A stretch of 64,000 nt of DNA from Streptococcus mitis (GCF_001579045.1 NZ_KQ970261.1:310218-374217), one strand, 5' to 3'. Counted from the first letter of the stretch, positions 16,805 through 28,037 are shown. Numbers and translations: made by a program. Notes: generated from the sequence alone by a model not told the origin.

Positions 16805-18238
16805 CTATTCTCCTCCTTTTCTATAAATCATAGCTGTATCAATCTGTTTTTCTAAGTGATAATTTACTTTAATATAATCCTTAATAAAAGAGTCAGTCCT
16901 CTTACCATAATCCCATTCAGTATCAAATACAATATAGATAGGAGGATTTTCTTGTATAGATTTTTTAAACTCATCAATAATAACTCGATCATCTGTCACA
17001 GCTGGGATGAAGAAAAATTTTGTACTAGCTAGCCGTTCACTATACAAATAAATTGTTCCATTTTGACGGTGTGTATAAATTCGGTCATCCATCGACGTAT
17101 TTTTCTCTATATAGCTAGCAACGCGTTGCTGTTTCTCAGATCTATTCAGATATCTTGTATTCATACTTTTCATGATGGATTTTACATCATTCTGGTATAC
17201 AATAATAAATCCTAAGAATAAGACAAAAAATACTTGAAAAGACATTTTCTTGGATATGCTATGAAATAAATAGGAAATATATGGAATCAAAATCGGGAGC
17301 ATTACTAAAATGTAATGACCATAGCTTCTTTTTGAGATAAGAGCCAGAAGTAAACAAACAATAAAAACAAAATGATAGAAGATTGATTTTATTCCAAATT
17401 TCTTCCACAGTGGTATCAAGGAAAATAACATCAATAAATTAAGACTTAAGAGATTTGTTTGAGAAATGTACCATCTGATAATCTCATACATCGAAACGTT
17501 ATTAGACTCTGTAGTATAAATAAAATTAATTCCAATCGACTGGTATACCATTTCAATAAAGATGCCCTTTGATAACAGATATAGGCACAAAGGGATAGTT
17601 GGTATTAATACTCCAACGAAAAATAATCCTATCAAAGAAAACAATTCCCTATATGCTTTCTTTAGTATAAAATCAATCAATACATAAATACAAAATACTA
17701 GCCAAATCCCTATCATATTTGCTTTCGTAAAAAATACAATAGCGAAAAACGCACCTGATACTACGATGTCATTTTTACTGAAATCATTTTGTATAAATAA
17801 TTTTAAAAAAATGTATAATGAATAAGACAAAAAAGGTAAAATAAAACCTTCTAAACTCCAACCGCCATCAAAAAAATACTCATAAATTATAAAGATAATT
17901 GCTAAAGTTAAAATTGTTTGCTTATTCCCAGTAAATAATCTTGAGATCTTATAGCTAGCTATAAAGAATAGAAATGTACAAAATAGGTATAAAAATTTAA
18001 TTCCTAACGCACCACCAATAAGATATCCTAGGTAGTTCAGTAAAAAAACAACTGGCCCCTTATGATCAAATAAGGCTGCATACATCAATTCTCCTCGATT
18101 CATTGCATACCCAAAATATTCAAAAATACTAGCATCTGAAAACGGTATTCCTTGTTTGACATTTGTTACCATCGAGAACCAGACTAAAACAGTAAAGAGC
18201 AAAGAAATACTCATCGCTAAAATACTCATTTTTTTCAA
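16805..18238 (-). CDS. Polytopic GT-C-like membrane glycosyltransferase (GtrC-type partner)
   Basis: 477 residues with about ten or more predicted helices to residue 370 and a roughly 100-residue soluble C-terminal domain. An early extracytoplasmic loop carries Asp35 and DHKGP (58-62), the acidic-residue arrangement seen in GT-C enzymes that use lipid-linked sugars. It most likely transfers the sugar made available by the downstream GtrB-like protein to a wall polymer or protein. The sequence is markedly AT-rich (Ile/Lys/Phe/Tyr-heavy) compared with its neighbours, suggesting transfer. The start is TTG at 18238, supported by GAGG about 9 nt upstream. An ATG three codons later is the alternative. 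Confidence 0.7.
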   Translation of the reverse strand: MKKMSILAMSISLLFTVLVWFSMVTNVKQGIPFSDASIFEYFGYAMNRGELMYAALFDHKGPVVFLLNYLGYLIGGALGIKFLYLFCTFLFFIASYKISRLFTGNKQTILTLAIIFIIYEYFFDGGWSLEGFILPFLSYSLYIFLKLFIQNDFSKNDIVVSGAFFAIVFFTKANMIGIWLVFCIYVLIDFILKKAYRELFSLIGLFFVGVLIPTIPLCLYLLSKGIFIEMVYQSIGINFIYTTESNNVSMYEIIRWYISQTNLLSLNLLMLFSLIPLWKKFGIKSIFYHFVFIVCLLLALISKRSYGHYILVMLPILIPYISYLFHSISKKMSFQVFFVLFLGFIIVYQNDVKSIMKSMNTRYLNRSEKQQRVASYIEKNTSMDDRIYTHRQNGTIYLYSERLASTKFFFIPAVTDDRVIIDEFKKSIQENPPIYIVFDTEWDYGKRTDSFIKDYIKVNYHLEKQIDTAMIYRKGGE

Positions 18239-18358
18239 TTTTATTTACCTCAACTTTTCACTTTATCAGTCTATCATATTTCCTAAAAAAAAAAGCATTT
18301 TCTGCTTTGTATTTTCTTAGTTTTATCTGTCCTATTTGAATTTTCCCTTGAAAACCAG

Positions 18359-18364
18359 TATAAT
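18359..18364 (+). promoter_or_regulatory. Promoter of mntE
   Basis: TTGAAT (18336-18341), 17 nt, and a perfect TATAAT (18359-18364). AAAGGAAG at 18386-18393 is the SD. Confidence 0.8.
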
Positions 18365-18397
18365 GGTAGAATGCTATGTGACTAGAAAGGAAGTTGA

Positions 18398-19582
18398 ATG
18401 AAGCAATCTATCTCAAATCTCAAGTTAGCTGAGCGTGGGGCCATTATCAGCATTTCAACCTATTTGATCTTGTCTGCAGCCAAATTGGCTACTGGGCACC
18501 TCCTCCATTCATCCAGTTTGGTGGCAGATGGTTTTAATAACATATCCGATATCATCGGAAATATTGCCCTCTTGATTGGGATTCGAATGGCGCGCCAACC
18601 TGCAGACCGGGACCACCGTTTTGGTCACTGGAAGATTGAAGATTTGGCTAGCTTGATCACTTCTATCATCATGTTCTATGTCGGTTTCGATGTTCTAAGG
18701 GACACCATTCAAAAGATTCTCAGTCGGGAAGAAACGGTCATTGATCCTCTGGGTGCACTTCTAGGAATCATTTCTGCAGCGGTTATGTTTGTGGTTTATC
18801 TCTACAACACCCGTCTCAGTAAACATTCCAAATCAAAAGCACTGAAGGCAGCTGCCAAGGATAATCTTTCTGACGCTGTTACATCACTTGGCACTACCAT
18901 TGCTATCCTAGCCAGTAGTTTCAATTATCCCATTGTGGATAAACTGGTTGCCATCATCATCACTTTCTTTATCTTAAAGACTGCCTATGATATCTTCATC
19001 GAGTCTTCTTTTAGTCTATCAGATGGCTTCGACGACCGTCTGCTTGAGGATTATCAAAAGGCTATCATGGAAATTCCCAAAATCAGCAAGGTTAAGTCCC
19101 AAAGAGGTCGCACCTACGGTAGCAATATTTACCTGGATATCACGCTGGAGATGAATCCCGACTTATCCGTTTATGAAAGTCACGAGATTGCGGATCAGGT
19201 CGAGTCTATGCTGGAAGAACGTTTTGGGGTTTTTGATATCGATGTCCATATTGAACCAGCGCCTATCCCTGAGGATGAAATTTTAGACAATGTCTACAAA
19301 AAATTGCTTATGCGCGAGCAATTGATTGATCAAGGAAATCAACTGGAGGAACTCTTGGCTGACGATTTTGTCTATATTCGTCAAGATGGAGAGCAGATGG
19401 ATAAAGAGGCCTATAAAGCCGAAAAAGACTTGAATTCCGCTATCAAGGATATTCAGATCACTTCCATCAGTCAGAAGACCAAACTCATCTGCTATGAGTT
19501 AGATGGCATCGTCCATACCAGTATCTGGCGCCGCCACGAAACCTGGCAAAATATTTTTCATCAAGAAACCAAAAAAGAATAG
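18398..19582 (+). CDS. mntE: CDF-family manganese efflux protein MntE
   Basis: 394 residues of the cation diffusion facilitator family: a six-helix membrane domain and a cytosolic dimerisation domain (about 200-290), plus a C-terminal extension of about 100 residues. Metal-site segments are visible in helix 2 (ADGFNNISD, Asp44/Asn48/Asp51) and helix 5 (KDNLSDAVTSLG). The pneumococcal MntE exports Mn2+ in exchange for protons and protects against manganese poisoning. The P-type ATPase controlled by a manganese riboswitch is the expected neighbour, but here two glycosyltransferase genes lie between them. Confidence 0.9.
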   Translation: MKQSISNLKLAERGAIISISTYLILSAAKLATGHLLHSSSLVADGFNNISDIIGNIALLIGIRMARQPADRDHRFGHWKIEDLASLITSIIMFYVGFDVLRDTIQKILSREETVIDPLGALLGIISAAVMFVVYLYNTRLSKHSKSKALKAAAKDNLSDAVTSLGTTIAILASSFNYPIVDKLVAIIITFFILKTAYDIFIESSFSLSDGFDDRLLEDYQKAIMEIPKISKVKSQRGRTYGSNIYLDITLEMNPDLSVYESHEIADQVESMLEERFGVFDIDVHIEPAPIPEDEILDNVYKKLLMREQLIDQGNQLEELLADDFVYIRQDGEQMDKEAYKAEKDLNSAIKDIQITSISQKTKLICYELDGIVHTSIWRRHETWQNIFHQETKKE

Positions 19583-19611
19583 AAAAATCCTGTCATGAGA
19601 CGGGATTTTTC
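19582..19611. terminator. Bidirectional terminator between convergent mntE and the ABC-F gene
   Basis: A 13-bp stem (19582-19594 with 19599-19611, one GU pair) with an ATGA loop and A/T runs on each side. The mntE stop codon TAG shares its last base with the stem. Confidence 0.9.
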
Positions 19612-19618
19612 CATTCTT

Positions 19619-21490
19619 CTAGCTATCAAATTCACTGAGATACTCATAGCGGTCGTATTTTTCAAGGAGTGCTTCGTTTTTCTCATCTAGCTCTTTTTGG
19701 AGAGTAGCCAGCTTACCAAAGTCAGAGCCATTTGCCTGCATTTCCTCTTCAATAGCAGCGATACGATTTTCCAAGGCTTCAATATCACCTTCAATGCTTG
19801 CCCACTCCTGCTTTTCTTGGTAGGTCATGCGTTTCTTGTCTTCACGAACCTTGACCACTTTCTCCTTTTCAGCCTTTTGCACTTGATTGGCCATCTCTGT
19901 TTCAAAGGCTTTCTCATCAAGATAGTCGGTGTAATGACCAAAGAAAGGACGAATCTTGCCATCCTCAAAAGCGAGAATCTTAGTCGCTACCTTATCCAAG
20001 AAGTAGCGGTCGTGACTAACCGTCAAAACAGGTCCCGCAAAGCCTTGCAAGAAATTCTCCAAAACTGTCAAGGTTGCAATATCCAAATCATTTGTCGGTT
20101 CATCCAAGAGAAGAACATTTGGTTTTTCCAAGAGCAGTTTGAGAAGATAAAGACGTTTTTTCTCTCCCCCTGACAATTTCTCAATCAAGGTTCCATGAGT
20201 CGAACGTGGGAAGAGGAACTGCTCCAGCAACTCTGCAATCGAAGTCGTAGAACCACCGCTGGTCTTGACCTCTTCTGCCACTTCCTGCAAGTAATTGATC
20301 ACTCGCTTGCTTTCATCCAAGCCCTCAATTTGTTGAGAGAAATAGGCGATGCGAACAGTTTCCCCAATCACAACTTGTCCTGCTGTCGGCTCAAGAATGC
20401 CTGCAATCAAGTTAAGGAGAGTTGATTTCCCAACACCGTTGTCCCCAACGATTCCGATACGGTCTTTAGCCTGTACCAAGAGATTAAAATCTTGCAAAAT
20501 GGGCTTGTTTTCATAGGCAAAGGAAACATCCTGAAACTCGATGACTTTCTTCCCAATCCGACTGGTTTCAAAGTTCATGGTCAAGTCTGTCTCAGCACTA
20601 CTGCCTGAAACTTCCTTTTTCAAGTCATGGAAGCGATTGATACGAGCCTGCTGCTTGGTCGCACGCGCCTGCGGTTGTCTGCGCATCCAGGCCAATTCTT
20701 GCTTATAAAGTTGTTCCTTTTTGTGGAGAAGAGCCGCATCGCGCTCGTCCTGTTCCGCCTTAAGGCGAACATAATCCTGATAATTTCCCTGATATTCGGT
20801 CAAGCCTGCTCGGTCCAACTCGAAAATCCGTGTTGACAAAGCGTCTAGGAAATAACGATCGTGGGTAATAAAAAGGACGGTCTTCTTGGAATTTTTCAAA
20901 AAGAGAGTCAACCACTCGATAGTCGCTATATCTAAGTGGTTGGTCGGTTCATCCAAAAGCAAGAGGTCGTGGTTGCCGAGTAAAACTTGCGCCAACTGGA
21001 CCCGTCTTCTCAGACCACCTGACAATTCCCCAACAGGAGTAGATAAGTCCTGAATACCCAGCTTGCTAAGAACCGTCTTGACCTGACTCTCAATTTCCCA
21101 AGCTTGAAGAGAGTCCATTTCTGCCATGACACGTTCCAAACGCGCCTGCTTGTCCTCACTATAGTTGAGCATGATCAATTCGTACTCACGAATGAGCTGG
21201 ATTTCCTTGAGGTCGCTAGATAGAACCGTATCCAAGACCGTCTTGTTATCATCAAAATCAGGATCCTGGGTCAAGTAACCAATCTGGTAATCATTTTTAG
21301 CTGAAAAAGGACTGACATCCCCATCAAAGCCAGAAACACCAGAAAGGACATCCAAAAGGGTAGTCTTGCCCGTTCCATTGACACCAATCAAACCGATTCT
21401 GTCTAGGTCATGGATGATAAAGGAAATATCCTTGAAAACGGTCTTGTCACCGACGGATTTACTTAGTTTTTCAACGATAAAATCACTCAT
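19619..21490 (-). CDS. ABC-F family ATPase with C-terminal coiled coil (Uup/YfmR type)
   Basis: 623 residues with two ABC cassettes and no membrane domain. Walker A boxes are GVNGTGKTT (about 36) and GDNGVGKST, and the signatures are LSGGLRRR and [10 protein letters not shown]-terminal coiled-coil tail (about 550-623) of alternating Glu/Lys heptads is typical of the Uup/YfmR branch. ABC-F proteins of this branch act on stalled ribosomes at the E site; an antibiotic-resistance role is not indicated. Its start overlaps cca by 4 nt, giving a dapB-cca-ABC-F operon. Confidence 0.92.
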   Translation of the reverse strand: MSDFIVEKLSKSVGDKTVFKDISFIIHDLDRIGLIGVNGTGKTTLLDVLSGVSGFDGDVSPFSAKNDYQIGYLTQDPDFDDNKTVLDTVLSSDLKEIQLIREYELIMLNYSEDKQARLERVMAEMDSLQAWEIESQVKTVLSKLGIQDLSTPVGELSGGLRRRVQLAQVLLGNHDLLLLDEPTNHLDIATIEWLTLFLKNSKKTVLFITHDRYFLDALSTRIFELDRAGLTEYQGNYQDYVRLKAEQDERDAALLHKKEQLYKQELAWMRRQPQARATKQQARINRFHDLKKEVSGSSAETDLTMNFETSRIGKKVIEFQDVSFAYENKPILQDFNLLVQAKDRIGIVGDNGVGKSTLLNLIAGILEPTAGQVVIGETVRIAYFSQQIEGLDESKRVINYLQEVAEEVKTSGGSTTSIAELLEQFLFPRSTHGTLIEKLSGGEKKRLYLLKLLLEKPNVLLLDEPTNDLDIATLTVLENFLQGFAGPVLTVSHDRYFLDKVATKILAFEDGKIRPFFGHYTDYLDEKAFETEMANQVQKAEKEKVVKVREDKKRMTYQEKQEWASIEGDIEALENRIAAIEEEMQANGSDFGKLATLQKELDEKNEALLEKYDRYEYLSEFDS

Positions 21491-22686
21491 TTTTTCTCCC
21501 TCAAGTAAGCATGGATGGCTTGTCGGTCATTTTCCAATGTTCCATCGACAATGGCATATTCAATCTCTGTTAAAATCTCTCCCAAATCTGGGCCCGGCTG
21601 ATAGCCATATTCCTTAATCAAAATACCGCCATTGATCTGAATTTCTTTCTTATCATGTATAGTCAAGCTCTGGTAAGTTTCTTTGATAGCTTGTGGATTG
21701 ACTTGTTTTCCTTGAGCCTGACGAAGATTTTCAGCCTGTAAAAGCAAATCCAAGTCAAAGCGGTAACAATCTCGCTTGCTCAATTCTCCTTTTTCACGCA
21801 GAGCCAAAATAGTCAGCAAATCCTGAACTTGCTTGGCAAACTGGCGTGAGGTCTTCCAAGCTTTCAAAAATGGCTGCGCATTTTCAATCTCCAAAGCCCA
21901 CAGTAGAGCCGCCCAGGCTTGTTCAGAGGATTCAAAGGTAAAATCGGTCTCTAACTCAAACAGTCTGTTGAGCTTATCCTGGCTAGATGCCATATCAGGG
22001 AGATAATCATAAGCTTGGCTCTCAATCATGGAAGCCAAGCCCCTTCTCCAAAACGGAGCCAGCAAGAGTTTATCAAACTCAACAAAGGTACGCTCCACAG
22101 AAATTTTCTCCAAAAGCGGCGTCAAGGTCTTCATAGCCTTAAATGTTTCTGGCTCAAGTTCAAAACCAAGACTGGCCTGAAAACGGAAACCACGCATAAT
22201 TCGCAGAGCGTCTTCGTTGAAACGTTCACTAGCCACTCCAACCGCTCGCAAAACTTGGTTTTCCAAATCCTCTAAACCATGAAACAAGTCAACAATTTCT
22301 CCTGTCTCGTCCAAGGCAAAGGCGTTGACTGTAAAATCACGGCGTTTGAGGTCTTCTTCTAGCGAACGCACAAAGGAGACTGCACTGGGTCTGCGATAGT
22401 CCACATAGACATCCTCTGTCCGAAAGGTGGTTACCTCATACTCCTCATCCCCATCTAAAACCAAGACGGTTCCATGCTCGATTCCGATATCAGCTGTTCG
22501 CGGAAAAATCTGCTTGGTCTCTTCTGGATAAGAAGACGTCGCAATATCCACATCATGGATAGGGCGATTGAGAAGGGCATCTCGAACAGAGCCCCCAACA
22601 AAATAGGCTTCAAAGCCTGCTTCTTTAATTTTTTCTAATACTGGTAAAGCCTTCTGAAATTCAGAAGGCATTTGCGTTAATCTCAT
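21487..22686 (-). CDS. cca: CCA-adding tRNA nucleotidyltransferase
   Basis: 399 residues of a class II CCA-adding enzyme that builds or repairs the 3' CCA of tRNAs from CTP and ATP. The nucleotidyltransferase head shows [21 protein letters not shown] (about 31-51) with the two catalytic aspartates in DVD. The [16 protein letters not shown] segment and the [16 protein letters not shown] motif that selects the nucleotide follow. Length is normal. It overlaps dapB by 4 nt upstream and the ABC-F gene by 4 nt downstream. Confidence 0.96.
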   Translation of the reverse strand: MRLTQMPSEFQKALPVLEKIKEAGFEAYFVGGSVRDALLNRPIHDVDIATSSYPEETKQIFPRTADIGIEHGTVLVLDGDEEYEVTTFRTEDVYVDYRRPSAVSFVRSLEEDLKRRDFTVNAFALDETGEIVDLFHGLEDLENQVLRAVGVASERFNEDALRIMRGFRFQASLGFELEPETFKAMKTLTPLLEKISVERTFVEFDKLLLAPFWRRGLASMIESQAYDYLPDMASSQDKLNRLFELETDFTFESSEQAWAALLWALEIENAQPFLKAWKTSRQFAKQVQDLLTILALREKGELSKRDCYRFDLDLLLQAENLRQAQGKQVNPQAIKETYQSLTIHDKKEIQINGGILIKEYGYQPGPDLGEILTEIEYAIVDGTLENDRQAIHAYLREKK

Positions 22687-23450
22687 AATAAGTGTTCTAA
22701 TCCATAGACAAGCTCATGACGCTTGACAACTTCTTTAATTCCCAAATTGACCCCTGTCATGAAGGAGCTGCGATCATAGGAGTCATGACGGAGGGTCAAT
22801 CCTTCTCCCTGATTGCCAAAGATGACTTCCTGATGAGCTACCAAGCCTGGCAAACGAACTGAGTGAATCCTCATGCCATCAAAGTCAGCACCACGAGCAC
22901 CTGCAATCAATTCTTCCTCATCCGCTGCACCTTGCTGAATAGACTCTCGAACTTCTGCCATCAACTCAGCTGTTTTAATAGCTGTTCCACTCGGAGCATC
23001 CTTTTTCTTGTCATGATGGAGCTCGATAATCTCCACATTTGGGAAATATTTAGCAGCCTGCCTTGCAAATTGCATGAGTAAAACAGCACCCAAGGCAAAA
23101 TTTGGAGCGATTAAACCACCCAAATCTTGGGCACGAGAAAATTCTTTTAGCTCTGCAATTTCTTCACTTGTGAAACCTGTTGTTCCAACTACTGGAGCAA
23201 AGCCATTTTCAAGAGCAAAGCGTGTATTTTCATAGGCAACGGCTGGTGTAGTAAAGTCTACCCAGACATCCGCTTCAAAGCCTGCTAAATCAGCCTTATC
23301 CTTGAAAACAGGAATACCCTGCCATTCTGACTCAGACTCAAAAGGATCCAAAACTGCTACCAAGTCCAAGTCTGGATCAGCCAAGACCATCTGGCAAGCA
23401 GCTTGGCCCATCTTGCCTTTAAAACCTGCAATAATTACTCGAATACTCAT
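22683..23450 (-). CDS. dapB: 4-hydroxy-tetrahydrodipicolinate reductase
   Basis: 255 residues. This is the NAD(P)H-dependent step of lysine/diaminopimelate synthesis, feeding lysine for peptidoglycan in this genus. The dinucleotide-binding GFKGKMGQA (9-17) and the catalytic [13 protein letters not shown] segment (about 145-159) are clear. It is the first gene of the dapB-cca-ABC-F operon, with AGGAG before the ATG. The 267 bases between it and degV hold no gene or structure I can support. Confidence 0.96.
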   Translation of the reverse strand: MSIRVIIAGFKGKMGQAACQMVLADPDLDLVAVLDPFESESEWQGIPVFKDKADLAGFEADVWVDFTTPAVAYENTRFALENGFAPVVGTTGFTSEEIAELKEFSRAQDLGGLIAPNFALGAVLLMQFARQAAKYFPNVEIIELHHDKKKDAPSGTAIKTAELMAEVRESIQQGAADEEELIAGARGADFDGMRIHSVRLPGLVAHQEVIFGNQGEGLTLRHDSYDRSSFMTGVNLGIKEVVKRHELVYGLEHLL

Positions 23451-23717
23451 CTCTACTCCTGTCTAAGATACAAAGGACGTTAGCTGCCCATAAAAAATAG
23501 GGAATGGCGCTGACTTTCCACGAAAGGCAAGACAGACATCTTTTTTCAAGAGGCAGGTAGTCCGTGTTCAATTGCTATGATACAAAGCCTGTAGGAACAC
23601 AAAGTGAAAATAGAAGTTCTAATCAAGGATTGTCTACTCCTTGGAAGAACTATCTTTTTCAAACAGGGTTCCAGGCGTGTTCATTTGCTAACTTCTTAAC
23701 TAAGCTAAAAGTCCCAA

Positions 23718-24566
23718 CTAAATCACTGGAATATAACCCAGAGCAATGCTTCCTGCTCCTAGGTGAGTTCCAATGACACTACCAAATGTAGCAAGTGAAA
23801 TATCTGAACCCACTCCAGAATCAAGCAAGTGCTGACGTAATTCTTCAGCCTTTTCAGGAGCATTTCCGTGAATGACAATGACACGGTATTGGCCTGAAGC
23901 TGTGGTTTCCTTGATGATTTCAATCAAGCGCTTGGTTGCTTTCTTTTCCGTACGAACTTTTTCGTAAACCTCAATCACACCTTGGTCGTTGAAATAAAGG
24001 ATTGGCTTAATGCTAAGCAAATTGCCCAAAATGGCAGCCCCATTTGAAAGACGCCCACCTTTCACCAAATGGTCCAAATCATCTACCATGATAAAGGCTG
24101 ACGTACGACTGATTTGAATGGCTAGCTTATCCTGAATGATGTCAAAATCATCGCCCTGGCCACGCCAATTAAAGACGCTTTCAACCATGATACCCAGAGG
24201 AGCACTTGTAATCAAAGTGTCTGGAAAGGCAATGGTTAAACCCTCATATTCATCTATCATATACTGGATATTTTGGTAAAAACCTGAAATTCCAGAAGAT
24301 AGGAAAAGCCCCAAGGCATGTGTATAACCTTGTTCTTTGAGCGAAGTTAAGATTTCATCTAACTTGGCAATACTTGGTTGACTAGTCTTAGGCAATTCAG
24401 AAGCCTGAGCCATTTTTTGGTAAAATTCCTCAGCAGTCAGATTGATACCTTCGACATACTCCTCACCATCAATATTGACAGGAATATCCAAGACATACAA
24501 ATCTTCTCTTTGCAAGGTCTCTGCACTGAGATAGGCAGAAGAATCTGTGATAACAGCTAGTTTCAT
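23718..24566 (-). CDS. DegV family fatty-acid-binding protein
   Basis: 282 residues with the two-domain DegV fold. [11 protein letters not shown] at the N-terminus and [11 protein letters not shown] and [11 protein letters not shown] further on are family hallmarks. DegV/FakB proteins bind a fatty acid and present it to the FakA kinase for phosphorylation and membrane lipid synthesis. Several paralogues usually exist, so which fatty acid this copy binds is unknown. The stop of the DUF1149 gene and this start are separated by a single base, so they are co-transcribed. Confidence 0.92.
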   Translation of the reverse strand: MKLAVITDSSAYLSAETLQREDLYVLDIPVNIDGEEYVEGINLTAEEFYQKMAQASELPKTSQPSIAKLDEILTSLKEQGYTHALGLFLSSGISGFYQNIQYMIDEYEGLTIAFPDTLITSAPLGIMVESVFNWRGQGDDFDIIQDKLAIQISRTSAFIMVDDLDHLVKGGRLSNGAAILGNLLSIKPILYFNDQGVIEVYEKVRTEKKATKRLIEIIKETTASGQYRVIVIHGNAPEKAEELRQHLLDSGVGSDISLATFGSVIGTHLGAGSIALGYIPVI

Positions 24567-24567
24567 A

Positions 24568-24942
24568 TTAGAACTCCAAATTGATTCCTGGTAAGTCTAA
24601 TGCAATTTCAGTTACTTCGTAAGTCAAACGGTTGAGCATATTCAAACATGGACGAGCCAAAGTTTCCACTTCTTCTTGGCTCAATTCACTTGGTTCATTG
24701 ACAATACGGCCATCGATGTGATTTACCTGTGAAATGGTTCCACTGATGACAAACTTATCAAATACAATCATAAAGGTCAAGATGACAATCAAGGAAGTCA
24801 CTTGATTTTCTTGATCATGTTGGAGCAATTGGAAGTTCACATCCACCTTAGTTTCAGGAGCTCCATTTTCATTTTCCCATTCAAAATTACGCGCATCAAA
24901 ATGATACTGACTAACAAATTCTTGTTCACGTTTAAGATTCAT
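24568..24942 (-). CDS. DUF1149 family protein
   Basis: A 124-residue cytosolic protein, acidic, with no membrane segment, matching the DUF1149 family found almost only in lactic acid bacteria. The fold is thought to be SecB-like, but no function is known. It lies between glmM and degV in the same direction, with AAGGGAGAAAG as SD and possible -10 boxes (TACAAT, TATAAT) in the 73-nt gap upstream, so it may have its own start site. Confidence 0.82.
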   Translation of the reverse strand: MNLKREQEFVSQYHFDARNFEWENENGAPETKVDVNFQLLQHDQENQVTSLIVILTFMIVFDKFVISGTISQVNHIDGRIVNEPSELSQEEVETLARPCLNMLNRLTYEVTEIALDLPGINLEF

Positions 24943-25015
24943 GTCTTTCTCCCTTGGCTACAATATTATAAGCTATTGTACCATAATTTTTTATTTTCAT
25001 CTAGTTTTCTAGGAT

Positions 25016-26368
25016 TTAGTCAATCCCGATTTCAGCTCGAACTACGTCTGCGATGGTATCAACATAGTAGTCTACTTCTTCTGTTGTAGGCGCTTCTGCC
25101 ATAACACGCAAGAGGGGTTCTGTCCCACTTGGGCGAACAAGAATACGGCCGTTCCCTGCCATTTCTTCTTCCATCTTCTCGATGATAGCCTTGATAGCTG
25201 GAACTTCCATAGCCTTTTCCTTCATGGCGTTTTCCACTCGGATATTGACTAATTTTTGTGGATAGATGGTTACTTCTCCTGCCAACTCTGACAAGCTCTT
25301 ACCAGTTTCCTTCATGATTTTGGTCAATTGAACAGCTGATAATTGACCATCACCTGTAGTATTGTAATCCATCAAGATAACGTGACCAGACTGTTCACCA
25401 CCAAGGTTGTAGCCTGATTTTCGCATTTCTTCAACAACGTAACGATCGCCAACTGCAGTAACTGCCTTGTTAATACCTTCGCGGTCCAAGGCCTTGTGGA
25501 AACCAAGGTTAGACATAACAGTTGTCACAATTGTATTTTGGACCAATTGTCCTTTTTCAGAAAGGTATTTCCCGATGATGTACATAATCTTGTCACCATC
25601 GACGATGTCGCCATTCTCATCAACAGCAATCAAACGGTCACTGTCTCCGTCAAAGGCCAAACCGATAGCTGACCCGCTTTCTTTGACCACTTCTTGAAGG
25701 GCTTCTGGGTGGGTTGAACCAACATTAAGGTTGATGTTAAGACCATCTGGTGTTTCCCCGATAACCGTCAATTGGGCACCAAGGTCTGCAAAGATTTGAC
25801 GGGCACTTGTAGAAGCTGCACCGTTTGCTGTGTCCAAGGCAACCTTCATTCCTTCAAGAGGAGTTCCAGTTGAAACAAGGTAGCCTTCATACTTACGCAA
25901 GCCTTCTGGGTAATCTACCAAGGTTCCCAAGCCTTCTGCACTTGGACGTGGCAGAGTGTCTTCTGCAGCGTCTAGCAAGGCTTCAATTTCTGCTTCTTTT
26001 TCGTCATCTAGTTTGAAGCCATCACCACCAAAGAACTTAATCCCATTATCAAGGGCTGGGTTGTGACTAGCAGAAATCATGACACCTGCACTGGCTCCCT
26101 CAGTTTTTACCAAGTAAGCTACTGCTGGTGTTGCAAGGACACCAAGTTTGTAGACGTGAATTCCCACAGACAGTAGACCTGCCACCAAGGCAGATTCTAG
26201 CATTTCCCCTGAAATACGTGTATCACGTCCTACAAAAACTTTCGGTGCTTCCGTTTCATGTTGGCTAAGAACATAGCCTCCAAAACGACCTAGTTTGAAG
26301 GCCAATTCTGGCGTTAGTTCTACGTTAGCTTCTCCACGGACTCCATCAGTCCCAAAATATTTACCCAT
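25016..26368 (-). CDS. glmM: Phosphoglucosamine mutase
   Basis: 450 residues. It converts glucosamine-6-phosphate to glucosamine-1-phosphate on the way to UDP-GlcNAc and peptidoglycan. The active-site phosphoserine is Ser101 in MISASHNP. The metal loop is FDGDSDR, and the C-terminal phosphate-binding loop is [12 protein letters not shown]. It follows cdaR by 24 nt in the conserved cdaA-cdaR-glmM cluster, where GlmM binds and inhibits the cyclase in several Firmicutes. Confidence 0.97.
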   Translation of the reverse strand: MGKYFGTDGVRGEANVELTPELAFKLGRFGGYVLSQHETEAPKVFVGRDTRISGEMLESALVAGLLSVGIHVYKLGVLATPAVAYLVKTEGASAGVMISASHNPALDNGIKFFGGDGFKLDDEKEAEIEALLDAAEDTLPRPSAEGLGTLVDYPEGLRKYEGYLVSTGTPLEGMKVALDTANGAASTSARQIFADLGAQLTVIGETPDGLNINLNVGSTHPEALQEVVKESGSAIGLAFDGDSDRLIAVDENGDIVDGDKIMYIIGKYLSEKGQLVQNTIVTTVMSNLGFHKALDREGINKAVTAVGDRYVVEEMRKSGYNLGGEQSGHVILMDYNTTGDGQLSAVQLTKIMKETGKSLSELAGEVTIYPQKLVNIRVENAMKEKAMEVPAIKAIIEKMEEEMAGNGRILVRPSGTEPLLRVMAEAPTTEEVDYYVDTIADVVRAEIGID

Positions 26369-26392
26369 TTTTATAAAATCCTTTTTCTATTT

Positions 26393-27157
26393 TTAATTCG
26401 TTTTTGAACTAGTTGCTTTCGTTGACGAAGATGTCTCCGACGAACTGCTTGTGCTTGAACTTGGTGCTACTGGTTTTGTAGTGACCTTCATTGTCGTATC
26501 AAAGGGAGTAATCACTACTGGTAAGACTACCCCGTTGCGGTCGATTGCCTGCAAAGGTACTGAGCCACTGTAATTACCTGTTATGCGTTCGCTGGTTGGT
26601 AAAAGCGCAATAACTTTGTCAATCTTCGCTAATGTTTCCTGATCTGTCGTAACCGAAACGCGTTCATTTGACACGGTTACACTATCAATTTGTAGCTTGG
26701 AATCAATCTGGCTTTGGTCAACTTGTGGCACAACAATCATCCCATCTCGCTTAACCTTCTTCCCCACTTTCACTGTGATCTTTTGAGGCGTTGCCACAGC
26801 GGTCAATCCACTTGGAAGATTTTCAATGTTCAAAGGAACTTCAATCGTTCCAATACTAGCATCTGTCAAATCCGCTGTCACCTTAAACTTACGAGTACTT
26901 TCCTGCATTTCACTGGCCAAGGTCACACGATTGGCACCTGTCAGTACAACTGAAACTTCTGATGCAAATCCGCTAATGAAATACTGGTCATCATCATAGT
27001 GAATATCGATAGGAACGTTCGTTATCGTATTGGTGTAGGTTTCTGATTTGACCTGCCTTGCGGTATTGCTATTTTGAAAGTTGGTTGACGTTGCATAAAT
27101 GAATAAGACACAAGCAAAAAAGAGAGATGAAATGATATATAGACTATTTTTTCTCAT
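26393..27157 (-). CDS. cdaR: CdaR (YbbR-domain regulator of the diadenylate cyclase)
   Basis: 254 residues: an N-terminal transmembrane anchor (about 5-23), about two YbbR beta domains exposed outside the cell (for example PIDIHYDDDQYFISGF and PSGLTAVATPQKITVKV), and a low-complexity Ser/Thr tail at the C-terminus. CdaR binds CdaA and modulates c-di-AMP synthesis. The gene overlaps cdaA by 14 nt and precedes glmM. It is shorter than Bacillus CdaR, which has more YbbR domains. Confidence 0.92.
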   Translation of the reverse strand: MRKNSLYIISSLFFACVLFIYATSTNFQNSNTARQVKSETYTNTITNVPIDIHYDDDQYFISGFASEVSVVLTGANRVTLASEMQESTRKFKVTADLTDASIGTIEVPLNIENLPSGLTAVATPQKITVKVGKKVKRDGMIVVPQVDQSQIDSKLQIDSVTVSNERVSVTTDQETLAKIDKVIALLPTSERITGNYSGSVPLQAIDRNGVVLPVVITPFDTTMKVTTKPVAPSSSTSSSSETSSSTKATSSKTN

Positions 27158-28001
27158 ATTTCCAACCTCCTAGCAAACGGTCCTTGAAACTGACTTTTTC
27201 CTCAACAGCTGGCAGAAGAATTGTTCGTAGCTCTGCTTCAAATTCTTCAATCGTCAAGTCGTGCTTGAAAACACCGTTATAGGTAATAGAAATACCACCT
27301 GTTTCCTCTGACACGATGAAGGTCAAGGCATCGGATACTTCTGATAAACCAATAGCCGCCCGGTGTCTGGTCCCAAATTCCTTGGAAATCCCTGTGCTTT
27401 CTGTCAAGGGCAGATAGGCAGAAGTTACCGCAATCCGATTTTCTCTGATAATCACAGCACCGTCATGTAGAGGAGTGTTGGGGATAAAGATATTGATGAG
27501 GAGTTCTGCCGAAATATTGGCATCCAAGTGAATCCCTGTCGCAATGTATTCTTGCAAGGTCCGAACTCGTTGGATGGCAACAAGAGCACCAATCTTACGA
27601 GGACTCATGTATTCAACTGACTTGACAAAGGCACGAATCATTTTCTCTTCTGCACTAATTTGAGTAGTAGAAAAGAAATCTGTCGCCCTTCCCAAGCGTT
27701 CCAAACCAGTCCGAATCTCTGGAGAGAAGATGACAACCGCAGCAATAACTCCATAGGTGATAATCTGATTAATCAACCAAGAAATCGTTGTTAAACCAAG
27801 GATATTGGCCACGACCTGGGCTAATACAAAAATCAAGACCCCCCGTACCAAAATCATAATCTTGGTACCAGCTATCGCTTTTGTAAAACGATATAAAATA
27901 TAGGCCACAATCAAAATATCAAACAGATTGATGGCAATACTCCAAGGACTAGAAAACAAGCTAGTCCAATATTGCAGGTTGGATAATTGTTGAAAGTTCA
28001 T
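27144..28001 (-). CDS. cdaA: Diadenylate cyclase CdaA
   Basis: 285 residues from the ATG at 28001. Three N-terminal membrane helices are followed by the DAC domain with its DGA (LHDGAVII) and RHR (GTRHRAAIG) catalytic motifs, which condense two ATP into c-di-AMP. c-di-AMP controls potassium uptake and osmotic and wall homeostasis in streptococci. A longer frame reaches 28058, but that start would lie upstream of the predicted transcription start: an extended -10 TGGTATAAT sits at 28038-28046. AGAGGAGA lies 7 nt before the chosen ATG. Confidence 0.95.
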   Translation of the reverse strand: MNFQQLSNLQYWTSLFSSPWSIAINLFDILIVAYILYRFTKAIAGTKIMILVRGVLIFVLAQVVANILGLTTISWLINQIITYGVIAAVVIFSPEIRTGLERLGRATDFFSTTQISAEEKMIRAFVKSVEYMSPRKIGALVAIQRVRTLQEYIATGIHLDANISAELLINIFIPNTPLHDGAVIIRENRIAVTSAYLPLTESTGISKEFGTRHRAAIGLSEVSDALTFIVSEETGGISITYNGVFKHDLTIEEFEAELRTILLPAVEEKVSFKDRLLGGWKYEKK

Positions 28002-28037
28002 CTGCTGTCTCCTCTCTGTCCAAACACGTTCCTTTCT

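Noticed and set aside
18285-18306. Small hairpin plus T10 on the minus strand upstream of the GT-C gene
   Set aside because: The stem is only 4 bp and there is no minus-strand gene upstream for it to terminate.
23451-23717. Possible small gene or RNA between degV and dapB
   Set aside because: I see neither a convincing SD-led frame nor a promoter-terminator pair.
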